DNA of 64,000 bases from Halobacteriovorax sp. HLS (GCF_004006665.1 NZ_QOCL01000003.1:62001-126000), one strand, 5' to 3'. Shown: positions 45,389 to 53,810, numbered from the stretch's first letter. Numbers and translations are program-made. Notes: generated by a model from the letters alone, not told the origin.

Positions 45389-46686
45389 TAATTAAGCTCC
45401 TGTGCTACAATTGAATAACTAATCTCTATATTTGCTCCCTCTGTAGGTATATGACCGTCAAGGAATTTAATAGAGCGCGATTGTGAATCATATGAGTATC
45501 CACTTGCTAGTTCTGAACCATTAACTTTTACATTTACTTTGTCATCAATAGGTTGTTGAGAAAGTGCAAAGCTATCGAGTAGGTTTACAATTTTTCCACC
45601 CATCTCACGTAGGATTTTATAGAAGTCCTTTTTGATATGCGCAGTCTGTCCACCAGTATTAGCACTTGCTTCTAAGTATCTTGTACCAATAGTTTCCCAT
45701 CTATACTTAGTACTTTCTTTAGTAACAATACTATAGAGCTTAATTAGACCAGTCTTATTCTTCTTGCTCTTAAGAAAGTTTACATACTCACTAACTAGCT
45801 TTTCAGATTGATCTTCTTCATCACTCACATAAACAACGACTAGGTAAGCATCATCTCTCATCCATTGTCCGTCATATCTCTCGATAAATGACTTTGAAGT
45901 ATGAAGACCTTTTTCCCTACCTGAACCTCTAGTTCCAACTTTAATACAGTTACTAAAGTTCTTTACAAAATTAGCTTCATTAGTCTTTGCTGCAGCGGCA
46001 TCAAGAAGTCTTGGATCACATGACCACTTACCATCTTTGCTACTAGTTGCATCCGTAGTCGTTACGGCCATTTTAAAATCAATCTTCTTTTCTAAGAATT
46101 CATGAATGAATACATCAAAGTTATAAGCGAGGGCCTTTTGTTCATCACCCATAGAACCTGAGTCATCAACAACCCAAAGAATATCAACTTTACCTTCTTT
46201 GGCCGCCTCTTGTTTAAAGTTTTCAACTACAGGCTTAAGCACTGGTCCAACTGGCTCAACAGGTACTACTGGATCAGTAGGAGTTGTCGTTCCACCACCA
46301 TTGTCACCACCGTTATCAACAACTGGATCAGTAGGAGTTGTAGTTCCACCACCATTGTTTCCACCGTTATCAACAACTGGGTCAGTAGGAGTTGTAGTTC
46401 CACCACCATTGTTTCCACCGTTATCAACAACTGGGTCAGTAGGAGTTGTAGTTCCACCACCATTATTTCCGCCATTATCCACAACTGGTGGAGTAGGTAT
46501 AATGTCAGCAGGGTTTGTAATATTGTCCGTTGGTATTTCTATTTCTGTAGGTATGTCCTTGTCGGCAACACCAGCTCCATCAAGAAATTTCTTCTCGTAG
46601 AACTCTTGTTCATTACAAGATGTCATAGCAGATAAAATAAAAATAAAACAAATAGACTTTCTAATCCATGAAGTTGAAAAAACCAT
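45388..46686 (-). CDS. CglB-like vWA lipoprotein with Gly/Asn/Thr/Pro repeat stalk
   Basis: The 432-residue product starts at ATG 46686, because GGAG lies 6 bases upstream; an ATG 30 bases further upstream has no such site. It has a lipoprotein signal (SAMTSC), then a low-complexity stalk with four copies of DPVVDNGGNNGGGTTTPT. A vWA domain (from about residue 165) follows with WVVDDSGSMGDE as metal site and VVYVSDEEDQSEK. CglB of Myxococcus is a vWA surface lipoprotein needed for adhesion during gliding. This gene heads the operon, and a matching role as surface adhesin is inferred. Confidence 0.78.
   Translation of the reverse strand: MVFSTSWIRKSICFIFILSAMTSCNEQEFYEKKFLDGAGVADKDIPTEIEIPTDNITNPADIIPTPPVVDNGGNNGGGTTTPTDPVVDNGGNNGGGTTTPTDPVVDNGGNNGGGTTTPTDPVVDNGGDNGGGTTTPTDPVVPVEPVGPVLKPVVENFKQEAAKEGKVDILWVVDDSGSMGDEQKALAYNFDVFIHEFLEKKIDFKMAVTTTDATSSKDGKWSCDPRLLDAAAAKTNEANFVKNFSNCIKVGTRGSGREKGLHTSKSFIERYDGQWMRDDAYLVVVYVSDEEDQSEKLVSEYVNFLKSKKNKTGLIKLYSIVTKESTKYRWETIGTRYLEASANTGGQTAHIKKDFYKILREMGGKIVNLLDSFALSQQPIDDKVNVKVNGSELASGYSYDSQSRSIKFLDGHIPTEGANIEISYSIVAQELN
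46268..46483. repeat. Four tandem 54-bp repeats in the vWA lipoprotein gene
   Basis: Units start at 46268, 46322, 46376 and 46430, each beginning ACTGG, with an exact 54-base period. They encode 18 residues each. Middle units are nearly identical and the edge units carry a few changes, as expected for repeat expansion by slippage or recombination. Copy number is likely variable between strains. Confidence 0.92.
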
Positions 46687-46837
46687 CACCGTCTCCAATA
46701 ACGGTAGCAAGATCATTTAATATGCTTGATCGTGCCATATCCGGCTTTTCTGAGATTTTGTGAGCGGCTTACATGCTTAGAGAACGAACGTACAGCAACA
46801 AAATCGAAGAAGTTATCTAATCCCTTTCGGTGCCTAA

Positions 46838-46865
46838 ATAATAGCAAACTGAAAAATGATGTAAA
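46838..46865 (-). promoter_or_regulatory. Predicted promoter of the gliding-type operon
   Basis: On the minus strand TTTACA (46865-46860), a 16-base spacer and TATTAT (46843-46838) form a good sigma-70-like promoter. Transcription would start near 46831, leaving a leader of about 145 bases before the vWA lipoprotein ATG. The remaining part of the 315-base gap 46687-47001 holds no gene, repeat or clear terminator that I can see. Confidence 0.5.
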
Positions 46866-47001
46866 TTAGCATTGGGGTAAAAAGGTCGGTTTTGTATGTG
46901 TTTCAGATAGTTAGCCTTTAAAAAAAAGGTTTTTTCATCAAATTTTATAGAATGTGAATATATCTAAAACTCGCCACTTTTATATGTCAGTCAGACTTAA
47001 A

Positions 47002-47646
47002 TTATTGATTTAACAAAATTTTTTCAATTTCTCGCTTAAATGGATCTTTGAGCCTATGACCTTCATCTTCCACTACTATGTAGCTTGAATTAGGTAGTCT
47101 CTGTTTAATAATTGAATAGTGCTCAAAAGAATTCTTGTAATCAACCATTAAGTCTTCTTTTCCGTGAATCTGAATTAATGGAAAATTTAACTTTTCTGGG
47201 AGAAATTGCCACTTTATAGTACAGCATAGTCCTAGGACTAGACTTACATTAGTAAGCTCTTGGGCCAAGAATGGACTGAGATATCCACCCTGAGAATATC
47301 CTATAATGAGCTTCTCAGTATCCTTATAATCAAGTTCATCAATCAGTTTACTAATAAGTGATGCCGAAAAATTATAATCAATCTTGTATGAGTTCGAGTG
47401 TCTATTGTAAAAATACCAGGCATAACGCTCTATTACCTTCTCTGGTGTAATTTTAGGAATTGGGAATGGTCCATTGGGAATTAAGACATCAAAACCCTCT
47501 GGGATAGACTCTAGTAGCTCTGTGGATATTTCCTGAGCACTCTGGGCAAACCCATGTAGTAGAATTACTAGCTTTGAACCATTTCTCTTTATGAGTTTAT
47601 AGTCAAATGGGAAATCGATATTTATTTTCTTTCTATCAGTTTTCAT
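47002..47646 (-). CDS. Alpha/beta hydrolase (carboxylesterase/phospholipase-type)
   Basis: The 214-residue product has the oxyanion block VILLHGFAQSAQE, nucleophile elbow GYSQGG (Ser118), acid IHGKEDLMVD and base EDEGHRLKD, a full Ser-Asp-His triad. It belongs to the small esterase/PF02230-like group acting on short acyl or lysophospholipid substrates. No signal peptide is present. The start at 47646 (KTDRKKINI) is chosen because an in-frame ATG at 47673 adds only an odd aromatic stretch; neither has a clear ribosome site. It is divergent from a small plus-strand gene 45 bases away. Confidence 0.82.
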   Translation of the reverse strand: MKTDRKKINIDFPFDYKLIKRNGSKLVILLHGFAQSAQEISTELLESIPEGFDVLIPNGPFPIPKITPEKVIERYAWYFYNRHSNSYKIDYNFSASLISKLIDELDYKDTEKLIIGYSQGGYLSPFLAQELTNVSLVLGLCCTIKWQFLPEKLNFPLIQIHGKEDLMVDYKNSFEHYSIIKQRLPNSSYIVVEDEGHRLKDPFKREIEKILLNQ

Positions 47647-47691
47647 GAAACAATAGTAATAGAATAAAAACATAAAGAGTAGAGTGTAGAA

Positions 47692-47964
47692 GTGAAATTA
47701 AGAGAAAAATTATTAGAAACATTATCTTTTCTAGAGCCAATGAGTCTGGAAAAAATATATTTGGATCTGGATAATGATTTTCTAATGAAGAATAAATCCT
47801 TAACAAGTGAGGATCTTGAAAATGAATTAAAGGCCCTTGTTTCAAGCAAGAAGGTTAAATTAATCAAAGAAGATAATGCTTCTTTGTGGATTAAGATTTT
47901 TCCTCGAAAGCCACTGATCACTAGACTGTTGGAATACCTAAAAAGCCTGTACAAAACCAAGTAA
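47692..47964 (+). CDS. Small hypothetical protein, winged-helix-like
   Basis: The 90-residue product MKLREKLLETLSFLEPMSLEKI has a helix-helix-helix-strand pattern. LTSEDLENELKALVSSKKVKLIKEDNASLWIKI looks like the recognition helix and wing of a small DNA-binding or protein-binding winged helix. No family is certain. The start is a GTG at 47692 with no strong ribosome site. Its 3' end overlaps the convergent SEC59-like gene by 44 bases, the longest such overlap in the window. Confidence 0.5.
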   Translation: MKLREKLLETLSFLEPMSLEKIYLDLDNDFLMKNKSLTSEDLENELKALVSSKKVKLIKEDNASLWIKIFPRKPLITRLLEYLKSLYKTK

Positions 47965-48616
47965 TCAATCCCATTACAATTGGGATCGTTAAGTTATCAT
48001 CTAACTTTATCGGTAGCATCTCAAAAGCTGTCATAACTAGTGAAACAATAATTGCTAAGAGTGTTACTAGCGACATATCGTTATCAAATAGAAATCCAAA
48101 TACTCCAAAGATAATTAAAAAAGTAGAGATAAAAAATGCGGCAGAGCCTTCAAGACTCTTTCCTTTTACAATTCTATTTTTTCCAAATCTAATTCCGATA
48201 ACGGCCGACATTGGGTCTGCTATGGCCAAAGTGAAAATAGATGTTAAGGCCACGACCTTTGGAAAACTTAGTAATGTTAGTAAAAGACCCATTACAAAAG
48301 GCATTCCTGCAGATTCTTTAAGCTGCTCTTCTGCTCGTAATAAATACTTAGTGAGGATTGAAAAAGTCGAAGCATGTTCAGGGTAGTTAAGTCTGAGCTG
48401 TTCTACAATATATACTAAACAAGCTGCTGTCCCTAGAATTGAAACTGCTGCTTGGTGAGTAAGAAACATATAGTAAATGATTCCTGCTCCAGTTCCCATT
48501 GAAAGATGAAAGAACCTTCTAGGAAATTGAAGATCATGTCTTGTGGCCGTGGCCTTAGGAGCTTCTGTAGTCGTAGAGCTTTCTACTGAACTTTCTGTAT
48601 CATTTTCTTTATTCAC
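47921..48616 (-). CDS. Dolichol kinase/SEC59-like membrane protein
   Basis: The 231-residue product has an N-terminal hydrophilic stretch of about 30 residues and then seven hydrophobic segments. RRFFHLSMGTGAG near the start and ADPMSAVIGIRFGKNRIVKGKSLEGSAAFF near 145-175 match the SEC59/VTE5/DGK-type polyprenol and phytol kinase family related to CDP-diglyceride synthases. It would phosphorylate a lipid alcohol at the membrane; the substrate is unknown. It lies 51 bases downstream of nothing on its own strand except the antiporter end, and is probably expressed alone. Confidence 0.82.
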   Translation of the reverse strand: MNKENDTESSVESSTTTEAPKATATRHDLQFPRRFFHLSMGTGAGIIYYMFLTHQAAVSILGTAACLVYIVEQLRLNYPEHASTFSILTKYLLRAEEQLKESAGMPFVMGLLLTLLSFPKVVALTSIFTLAIADPMSAVIGIRFGKNRIVKGKSLEGSAAFFISTFLIIFGVFGFLFDNDMSLVTLLAIIVSLVMTAFEMLPIKLDDNLTIPIVMGLITWFCTGFLGIPTV

Positions 48617-48667
48617 AATAATTCCTTTGCTCTATTATCGGAAAATATTTTGAATATGTTAAGGCTT

Positions 48668-50410
48668 TTAGTTGATTATTTCACTCGGAGAGTTGTCACT
48701 AATATCTTTAAGTAAGTCTTTTTGATTTATAATTCCTAAGATCTTTCTCGTTGTTCTATTTACCACTGGAAGACTCTGGTACAAGTGCTCTTGAAAAACT
48801 GCGAGAGCTTCATTTCTACTCATATCATGATAAATAACCGGATATTCACTAATAAGTGATTTAGCTGTGATAAAACTATTATCTTCCTCTTTAGATATCT
48901 CTACTAATTGCTTAAGGTCAATCACGCCTAAAAAGGTTTGATCATCATCTATTATTGAATAGAAAGGTGAGCTATTTTGATAGACAAACTTTTCTACATT
49001 TTCAATATTAGCACTGACTTTAACTGAGGTTATATCTGTCTTTACTAGCGACTTTATAGTTGTATCGATTAAGGATTCCTCAGAAGACTTTATGTTGAGA
49101 TTTTCTTGGAGATTATCAATAATTTGACCCACGCTTAGATCGGCCTTTTTAGTAAAACTCTTTCCACCCGCTGTCGTTTCCTTAATTTCTCCGGCCAAAA
49201 CAAGATTGTGTTTTAAAAGAAGAGGTCCCATGATCTCAAAGACAAAAATAGAACTCATGATGATTGTTACTATGAGTTGTGCACTTTGCGTCTCAATAGG
49301 CATAATCTTAGTTACAATTGCAAGAGCAATTCCCGCATGGGAAAGGGTACAGAGACCAAAGTATTTTGATTTTGACTCGAATGAACTAACAACCTTTCCA
49401 GTTATTTTCGAACCGAAGTAGAATCCCGCTGTTCTGCAAACGATGTAGACAACGGCCATTAAAAGGACTGTCGGTGTGAACTCTCGCAAATTGATATGAA
49501 CACCTGCTAAAACAAAGAAGATGGCATAAATTGAAAGCCCCATTTCATTTATACCTTTATGAATTTCTTTTCCAGAATTAGATGCATTTACCACTGTGAA
49601 GCCTATGACAGTGGAGATAATGAGAGGATCCGTCTTTAAATAGTAGGATAGGGTTTGTCCAAAGAGTATAGTTGAACCAACTAGCATGAGAAATTCAGAT
49701 GATTTCTTTTCTTTCTGTTCCCAATACGAAAGAAAAAAACCTAGTAGAAAGCCTAGGATAACAGAGCCAAGTAGAGACCATACCAACATCCCTAGTTGGA
49801 TAAGCGGAGTTGAGCTACTTTCATTTGGCCATATATGTAAAACTTTTAAAACAACTTCTATAACCTGTGTACCAATTAGAGCAACAACTGTTGCAAGCCC
49901 AAGATAAGTTAAAATGGAGCGTTGCAAAGGTCCTTTGGCATTATACTCCTTCATCACAAGTAATGTTGTTGGCGGAGCGCACTCTAGAGACACAAAAGAG
50001 AGGAAGATTGAAATAATAAGTGCTAGCTGAAAGTCCTTGGTAATTAAACTATAGCTTACAAATGTAAGACTAAAGACCAGAATAAAAGTAAATGCTCCTG
50101 CAGTTGCAATTTCTTTGATGCTTTTCCCACCAAGTTTTTTTATAAGATCTCGGTCAAAATCCCCGCCAATATTAAAGAGGATAAGTCCCATCGCAATATC
50201 TGAGAGAAAGTGAATACTGTCTGCGAGTTTTGTGGAAAGTAGGTTTATGCCTGTCGGACCAAGTAAAATACCAGTGAATATAAATGCAGTAACTTTTGGA
50301 ATTTTTAGTTTTTTTGAGAATTTCCCAAATATTAATGACGCTATTAATGCTAGTCCCAAGATAGGGATCTTCTGTTCAATAATAGCTAGCCCCACTTCTT
50401 GAGATTGCAA
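48668..50410 (-). CDS. KefB-like cation:proton antiporter with C-terminal CBS pair
   Basis: The 580-residue product has 12 or so membrane helices (about 12-400) of the CPA2 Na+/H+ exchanger type (PF00999), with FTGILLGPTGINLL and LILFNIGGDFDRDLI near the start. A C-terminal CBS pair (about 460-575, ending ILGIINQKDLLKDI) replaces the usual TrkA-N domain of KefB/C. CBS domains suggest nucleotide control of ion exchange. The start is a TTG at 50410, supported by AGGA 7 bases upstream. It lies upstream of the SEC59-like gene with a 51-base gap. Confidence 0.88.
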   Translation of the reverse strand: MQSQEVGLAIIEQKIPILGLALIASLIFGKFSKKLKIPKVTAFIFTGILLGPTGINLLSTKLADSIHFLSDIAMGLILFNIGGDFDRDLIKKLGGKSIKEIATAGAFTFILVFSLTFVSYSLITKDFQLALIISIFLSFVSLECAPPTTLLVMKEYNAKGPLQRSILTYLGLATVVALIGTQVIEVVLKVLHIWPNESSSTPLIQLGMLVWSLLGSVILGFLLGFFLSYWEQKEKKSSEFLMLVGSTILFGQTLSYYLKTDPLIISTVIGFTVVNASNSGKEIHKGINEMGLSIYAIFFVLAGVHINLREFTPTVLLMAVVYIVCRTAGFYFGSKITGKVVSSFESKSKYFGLCTLSHAGIALAIVTKIMPIETQSAQLIVTIIMSSIFVFEIMGPLLLKHNLVLAGEIKETTAGGKSFTKKADLSVGQIIDNLQENLNIKSSEESLIDTTIKSLVKTDITSVKVSANIENVEKFVYQNSSPFYSIIDDDQTFLGVIDLKQLVEISKEEDNSFITAKSLISEYPVIYHDMSRNEALAVFQEHLYQSLPVVNRTTRKILGIINQKDLLKDISDNSPSEIIN

Positions 50411-50568
50411 TGTAGTATCCTCATAACTAATTTAGACTAAATTATAACTGATTTTGCAATTTCATCAATTTATGAAGGCCAATATAAGCTTCATTTTACC
50501 TAAATATCGGGTTTACCTTACTATTTTTATTGTTTAAAATACTTAAATACCTCAATTTCGGAGCAATA

Positions 50569-51033
50569 GTGAAAAAGAAGATCATTTCGTTTTGTATACT
50601 CATTTTAGTAATACTAGCTGGTGCGACATATGCGTTGCTTAATTATAATTACTCAAATGGCTATCGTTCTGGAAAATTAGTTAAGCTCTCTAGAAAAGGG
50701 GCCGTAATTAAGACATGGGAAGGAACTCTTGATTTAGGTTCTGGTGATCAGTTAACTTGGAATTTCTCAATCCACGACAATGAGTTAGGAGAGGCCCTTG
50801 TAAAGAAAACGGGGCAGCAAGTAAAATTAGAATATAGAGAACTATTGTACAAAGTTTTCTACAGCACAAAGTTCGACGTAACTTCTTGGTCACTACTTAG
50901 AGTCGCTGGAAGTGAAAACTTCTGTAGACTTGTAAACGTTATCAAGCATAGTCGAATTGCTGTAGACAAAGTTAAAGCTCTAGTAAAAGAATATGATGCA
51001 TCTTTGCTTGAAGAAATACGAGACTGTCAATAG
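50569..51033 (+). CDS. Hypothetical single-span membrane protein
   Basis: The 154-residue product starts at GTG 50569, since CGGAG lies 5 bases upstream; an upstream TTG at 50530 has none. It has one N-terminal membrane helix and then YRSGKLVKLSRKGAVIKTWEGTLDLG. This block is shared by a widespread family of small membrane-anchored proteins often mislabelled as dehydrogenases. A central GQQVKLEYRELLYKVFYSTKFD segment suggests a small beta domain facing the periplasm. Function is unknown. A hairpin follows the gene. Confidence 0.7.
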   Translation: MKKKIISFCILILVILAGATYALLNYNYSNGYRSGKLVKLSRKGAVIKTWEGTLDLGSGDQLTWNFSIHDNELGEALVKKTGQQVKLEYRELLYKVFYSTKFDVTSWSLLRVAGSENFCRLVNVIKHSRIAVDKVKALVKEYDASLLEEIRDCQ

Positions 51034-51055
51034 TTCTAGGCAGCTGATCTAAATT

Positions 51056-51078
51056 GGTGTGCACAGAAATGTGCCACC
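51056..51078 (+). terminator. GAAA-loop hairpin after the hypothetical gene
   Basis: GGTG-T-GCACA, loop GAAA and TGTGC-CACC form a 9-bp stem with one bulged base. It starts 22 bases after the stop, followed by TGAATTCCTATTTTT. It is a likely terminator, with a delayed U-tract. Confidence 0.5.
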
Positions 51079-51159
51079 TGAATTCCTATTTTTAAACACT
51101 TATAAAAAATCAACAAAGTACTCAAGTTTAAAGCATAATGGCTTCAGGTGGGGGCCTTT

Positions 51160-51777
51160 ATGAGAAATACTTCTGTTCAAAGATTTTATACTGAGAATAT
51201 TAATAAGTACTTTGGTATTCTTTGCAATAGTAAAGTCACTCATTTTGATTCTGTGTTAGAGAATCGTAGCGTGACTCTTAAGTGGAAGTCCGTTCATCAT
51301 CAATATCTAAGTTCAAATGAAGCATTAGTTCTAGGAATTAAAATGCTTAGTGACGAAACAGAAGTATCCCACAATGCTCACGATATGTTTGATCACGCAC
51401 TTAATTGTGATGAATTGGGTAGTGAAAGTGAGCAGCTTATTCATCTTGCAATGGGAATTTTCTATTTTAAAAGGGCCTTAAATGAAAAAGACCTCAAAAA
51501 ACAAAATAGAATTTTAAAGCTTAGTGAATATTATATTAAAGAATCAATAAAGCTGAATGTAGATTGTCATATCTCTAAGTTACACTTTGTCTTAGTTAAG
51601 ATTGCTCTGCAAGAATTTGGGGTAGCGGTAAAAGAGTTAGTTCGATTTGCCAAAGAGTCTGAAGAATCCAAAATTTATGAGCTTCTTTTTAAAATTTATC
51701 AAAATATGGAGCTTCCTAATATTGCGCTTTACTATAGTCTAAAAGCATCTAAGGGAAAGAAAAGTGCTATTTTATAA
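51160..51777 (+). CDS. Hypothetical TPR-like helical protein
   Basis: The 205-residue product starts at ATG 51160, because GGTGGGGG lies 5 bases upstream. After about 60 residues with mixed structure, the sequence becomes helical with repeat-like units (HNAHDMFDHALNCDELGSESEQLIHLAMGIFYFKRAL; YYIKESIKLNVDCHISKLHFVL). This suggests TPR or SEL1-like repeats. No signal peptide, so cytoplasmic. No family is recognised. Its stop lies 11 bases inside the convergent oxidoreductase gene if that gene is read through its amber stop. Confidence 0.6.
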   Translation: MRNTSVQRFYTENINKYFGILCNSKVTHFDSVLENRSVTLKWKSVHHQYLSSNEALVLGIKMLSDETEVSHNAHDMFDHALNCDELGSESEQLIHLAMGIFYFKRALNEKDLKKQNRILKLSEYYIKESIKLNVDCHISKLHFVLVKIALQEFGVAVKELVRFAKESEESKIYELLFKIYQNMELPNIALYYSLKASKGKKSAIL

Positions 51778-52378
51778 TATACTCTAAAGGATTAGAGGTG
51801 TTTCCCGTCAAAGTAAGTTCTATCATTGTCTCGGCGACAATACTTGCTTTGACGGGTGCATATTTTCTTAGCCCTTTAGGAAATAAAATTCCTAGCGGTG
51901 CAAAGAGTTTTATTCCTAGGTATTCACCAAATCTAAATTCCTAACGTTCCCCAACCAGAAGGCTTGGTCTAACGATAATAGTCTTCATGGTAGTATCGTT
52001 TAAGAGCTCTTCCATCTCGCCTTTAATACTATTATAGAAGAGCGAAGAGTCTTTATTTGCGCCTAGAGAACTTATGACACAGAAGAAGCTAGCTTGGGCC
52101 TCTTTTGCAAATTTATAGCATTTTAAGACGTAGTCCAAGTCAACACGTCGAAAAGCTTCCTTAGATCCTGCTTTCTTAATTGTTGTTCCAAGACAGCAAT
52201 AAACCCCATCAAACTTCTCTGGTGGTAATATATTTTCTTTTTCAAAATCAACGATACGTATATTAGAAGAGCTCTCGTGAGAGTTTCTTAGGGCGAGGTA
52301 AGTGTCATGCTTGTTTGCGAGTTGAGACGAAAGCTCTTTTCCCACGAGTCCACTTGCTCCAAAGACTAAAAACTTCAC
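51767..52378 (-). pseudogene. NAD(P)-binding oxidoreductase gene with in-frame amber stop
   Basis: From GTG 52378 the frame encodes VKFLVFGASGLVGKELSSQL (a Rossmann GxxGxxG) and continues to RPSLLVGER. A TAG at 51941-51943 interrupts it, and the same frame then continues 57 codons without a stop: EFRFGEYLGIKLFAPLG, then KGLRKYAPVKASIVAETM, ending TAG at 51767. These blocks are the normal C-terminal continuation of this YbjT/HTATIP2-like family after the R-P-S-L-L-x-G-E-R element. The whole reading (203 codons) has family length. It is either a recent nonsense mutation, a sequencing error, or a readthrough site. GTG 52378 overlaps the thioredoxin stop (TAGTG). Confidence 0.75.
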
Positions 52379-52803
52379 TAGATAACCATAAGTAGCACAA
52401 TAAATGCTAGAATTGAGCAAGTAAGAATGGCGTTAAAGTAGCTCTTTTTTTCTGGAGTGCTCTCAAATTCTCCATGCTCTTTGAAGTACTCACTTTCAAT
52501 ATTGTCTATAATATATTGAAGATCTCTAAAAGGTGTAATGCCGTTAAGAGAGTAGATTATTTCTCGATCTTTACAGAAGTGAAGTGCCGGAATTGAGCGA
52601 ATATTAAAAAGCGCCGCAAGTTCAGGTGATTCATCAGTATCTACTTCTAAGATATTGAACTCAGGATTTTGTTGAGAAAGTTTTTCGAGGACTGGGCCCA
52701 TGGTGTTACATGGGCCACAAGATTTAGAGCCAAACTTTAAAAGGTAAGGTCCTTGAATTGACTTGATGGAGTCGTCAAACTCTTGAGAATTTACTTTTTT
52801 CAC
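52378..52803 (-). CDS. Membrane-anchored thioredoxin-like protein
   Basis: The 141-residue product has an N-terminal thioredoxin fold with active site SCGPCNTMGP (Cys29, Cys32), ILEVDTDE and the cis-Pro region IRSIPALHF. A linker and a C-terminal membrane helix (about 120-140) follow. No signal peptide precedes the thioredoxin domain, so it would face the cytoplasm as a tail-anchored reductase. It overlaps the aldo-keto reductase gene by 1 base and the oxidoreductase gene start by 1 base, forming a three-gene redox unit. Confidence 0.85.
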   Translation of the reverse strand: MKKVNSQEFDDSIKSIQGPYLLKFGSKSCGPCNTMGPVLEKLSQQNPEFNILEVDTDESPELAALFNIRSIPALHFCKDREIIYSLNGITPFRDLQYIIDNIESEYFKEHGEFESTPEKKSYFNAILTCSILAFIVLLMVI

Positions 52804-53810
52804 TAGTGCTCTTTCCAGTCAATGTGAGGCTCTGGTCGATTGTTTGTTATCTCTTCAATCTTTTCCATCACTTCATCTGTTAACAAGTCTATTACATCAA
52901 GTGCTTTAATATTATCTTCAATTTGCTCAAGTCTGCTTGCTCCTAAGATAATGGTGCTTACATTTGGATTCTTAAGACACCAAGCAAGAGATAGTTGGGC
53001 CAAGTTTGTCCCAAGCTCGGCCGAAAACTCTAAGAGGTTGGCCGCAATTTCAAGTTTCTTCTTTCCTTCTGGAGTTTCATAAATTTCTTTTAGCCATGAA
53101 AAGCTCTCTAGAGAAAGTCTAGAACCATCTGGTATACCCGCTGAATACTTACCTGTAAGTATTCCTGAACTTAGTGGAGACCAAGTTGTAGTTCCCATTC
53201 CATACTTTGAGTATAGAGATGAGTACTCTTTTTCAACTCTTTCTCTATGCAGTAGGTTGTACTGTGGTTGCTCCATTGTAGGTGGAGTTAAATGATACCG
53301 TTCAGAAATTGTATAAGCTTCTGTTATTTGCTCAGCAGACCACTCACTTGTTCCCCAGTAAAGGATCTTTCCTTGTTTAACAAGAGTATCCATTGCTCGG
53401 ATTGTCTCGATAATCGGAGTGTCTAGGTCTGGACGATGACAGAAGTAGAGATCTAAGTAATCAAGTTGTAGTCTTCTAAGGGCGTTTTCACATCCTTCGA
53501 TAACATGCTTTCTATTTAAACCACGTTGAGTAGGTCTGTCGCCACCCCAGAAAACTTTGGAAGAAATACAATAAGTATCTCTGCTCCATTTAAGTTTCTT
53601 TAGGGCCTCGCCCATAATAATTTCAGATTCACCATCGGCGTATACTTCGGCGTTGTCAAAGAAGTTAATTCCTTTGTCATAGCTTAGGGCCATCATATCA
53701 ACCGCTGACTTTGTATTAATTTGATTTTTAAATGTAACCCAAGACCCTAGAGAAAAACTACTTAGAAATAGTCCAGAGTTACCTAGCTTACGATACTTCA
53801 TATCACTCAT
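52803..53810 (-). CDS. Aldo/keto reductase, Kv-beta/YghZ-like
   Basis: The 335-residue AKR has the full catalytic tetrad: Asp52 (INFFDNAEVY), Tyr57, Lys85 (CISSKVFW) and His125 (DLYFCHRPD). Cofactor-binding TTWSPLSSGILTGKY and the NADPH-binding LGASRLEQIEDNIKAL follow. The closest style is the potassium-channel beta-subunit AKR group (YghZ, AKR14). It reduces aldehydes such as methylglyoxal with NADPH. It is the first gene of a three-gene unit with thioredoxin and the NAD(P)-binding protein. The 56-base gap upstream, before the end of the cco operon, could hold its promoter. Confidence 0.9.
   Translation of the reverse strand: MSDMKYRKLGNSGLFLSSFSLGSWVTFKNQINTKSAVDMMALSYDKGINFFDNAEVYADGESEIIMGEALKKLKWSRDTYCISSKVFWGGDRPTQRGLNRKHVIEGCENALRRLQLDYLDLYFCHRPDLDTPIIETIRAMDTLVKQGKILYWGTSEWSAEQITEAYTISERYHLTPPTMEQPQYNLLHRERVEKEYSSLYSKYGMGTTTWSPLSSGILTGKYSAGIPDGSRLSLESFSWLKEIYETPEGKKKLEIAANLLEFSAELGTNLAQLSLAWCLKNPNVSTIILGASRLEQIEDNIKALDVIDLLTDEVMEKIEEITNNRPEPHIDWKEH

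Noticed and set aside
46268-46483. Regular repeats as a possible CRISPR array
   Set aside because: Units are contiguous 54-bp in-frame copies without spacers, and no cas genes are present.
46199-46600. Plus-strand frames of more than 130 codons over the tandem repeats
   Set aside because: They are Pro/Val-rich or low-complexity antisense readings of the repeat stalk, with no ribosome site.
51798-51944. Plus-strand 48-codon frame with GTG start and AAAGGA upstream
   Set aside because: It lies wholly antisense to the continued oxidoreductase frame, whose family-typical residues explain the sequence better.
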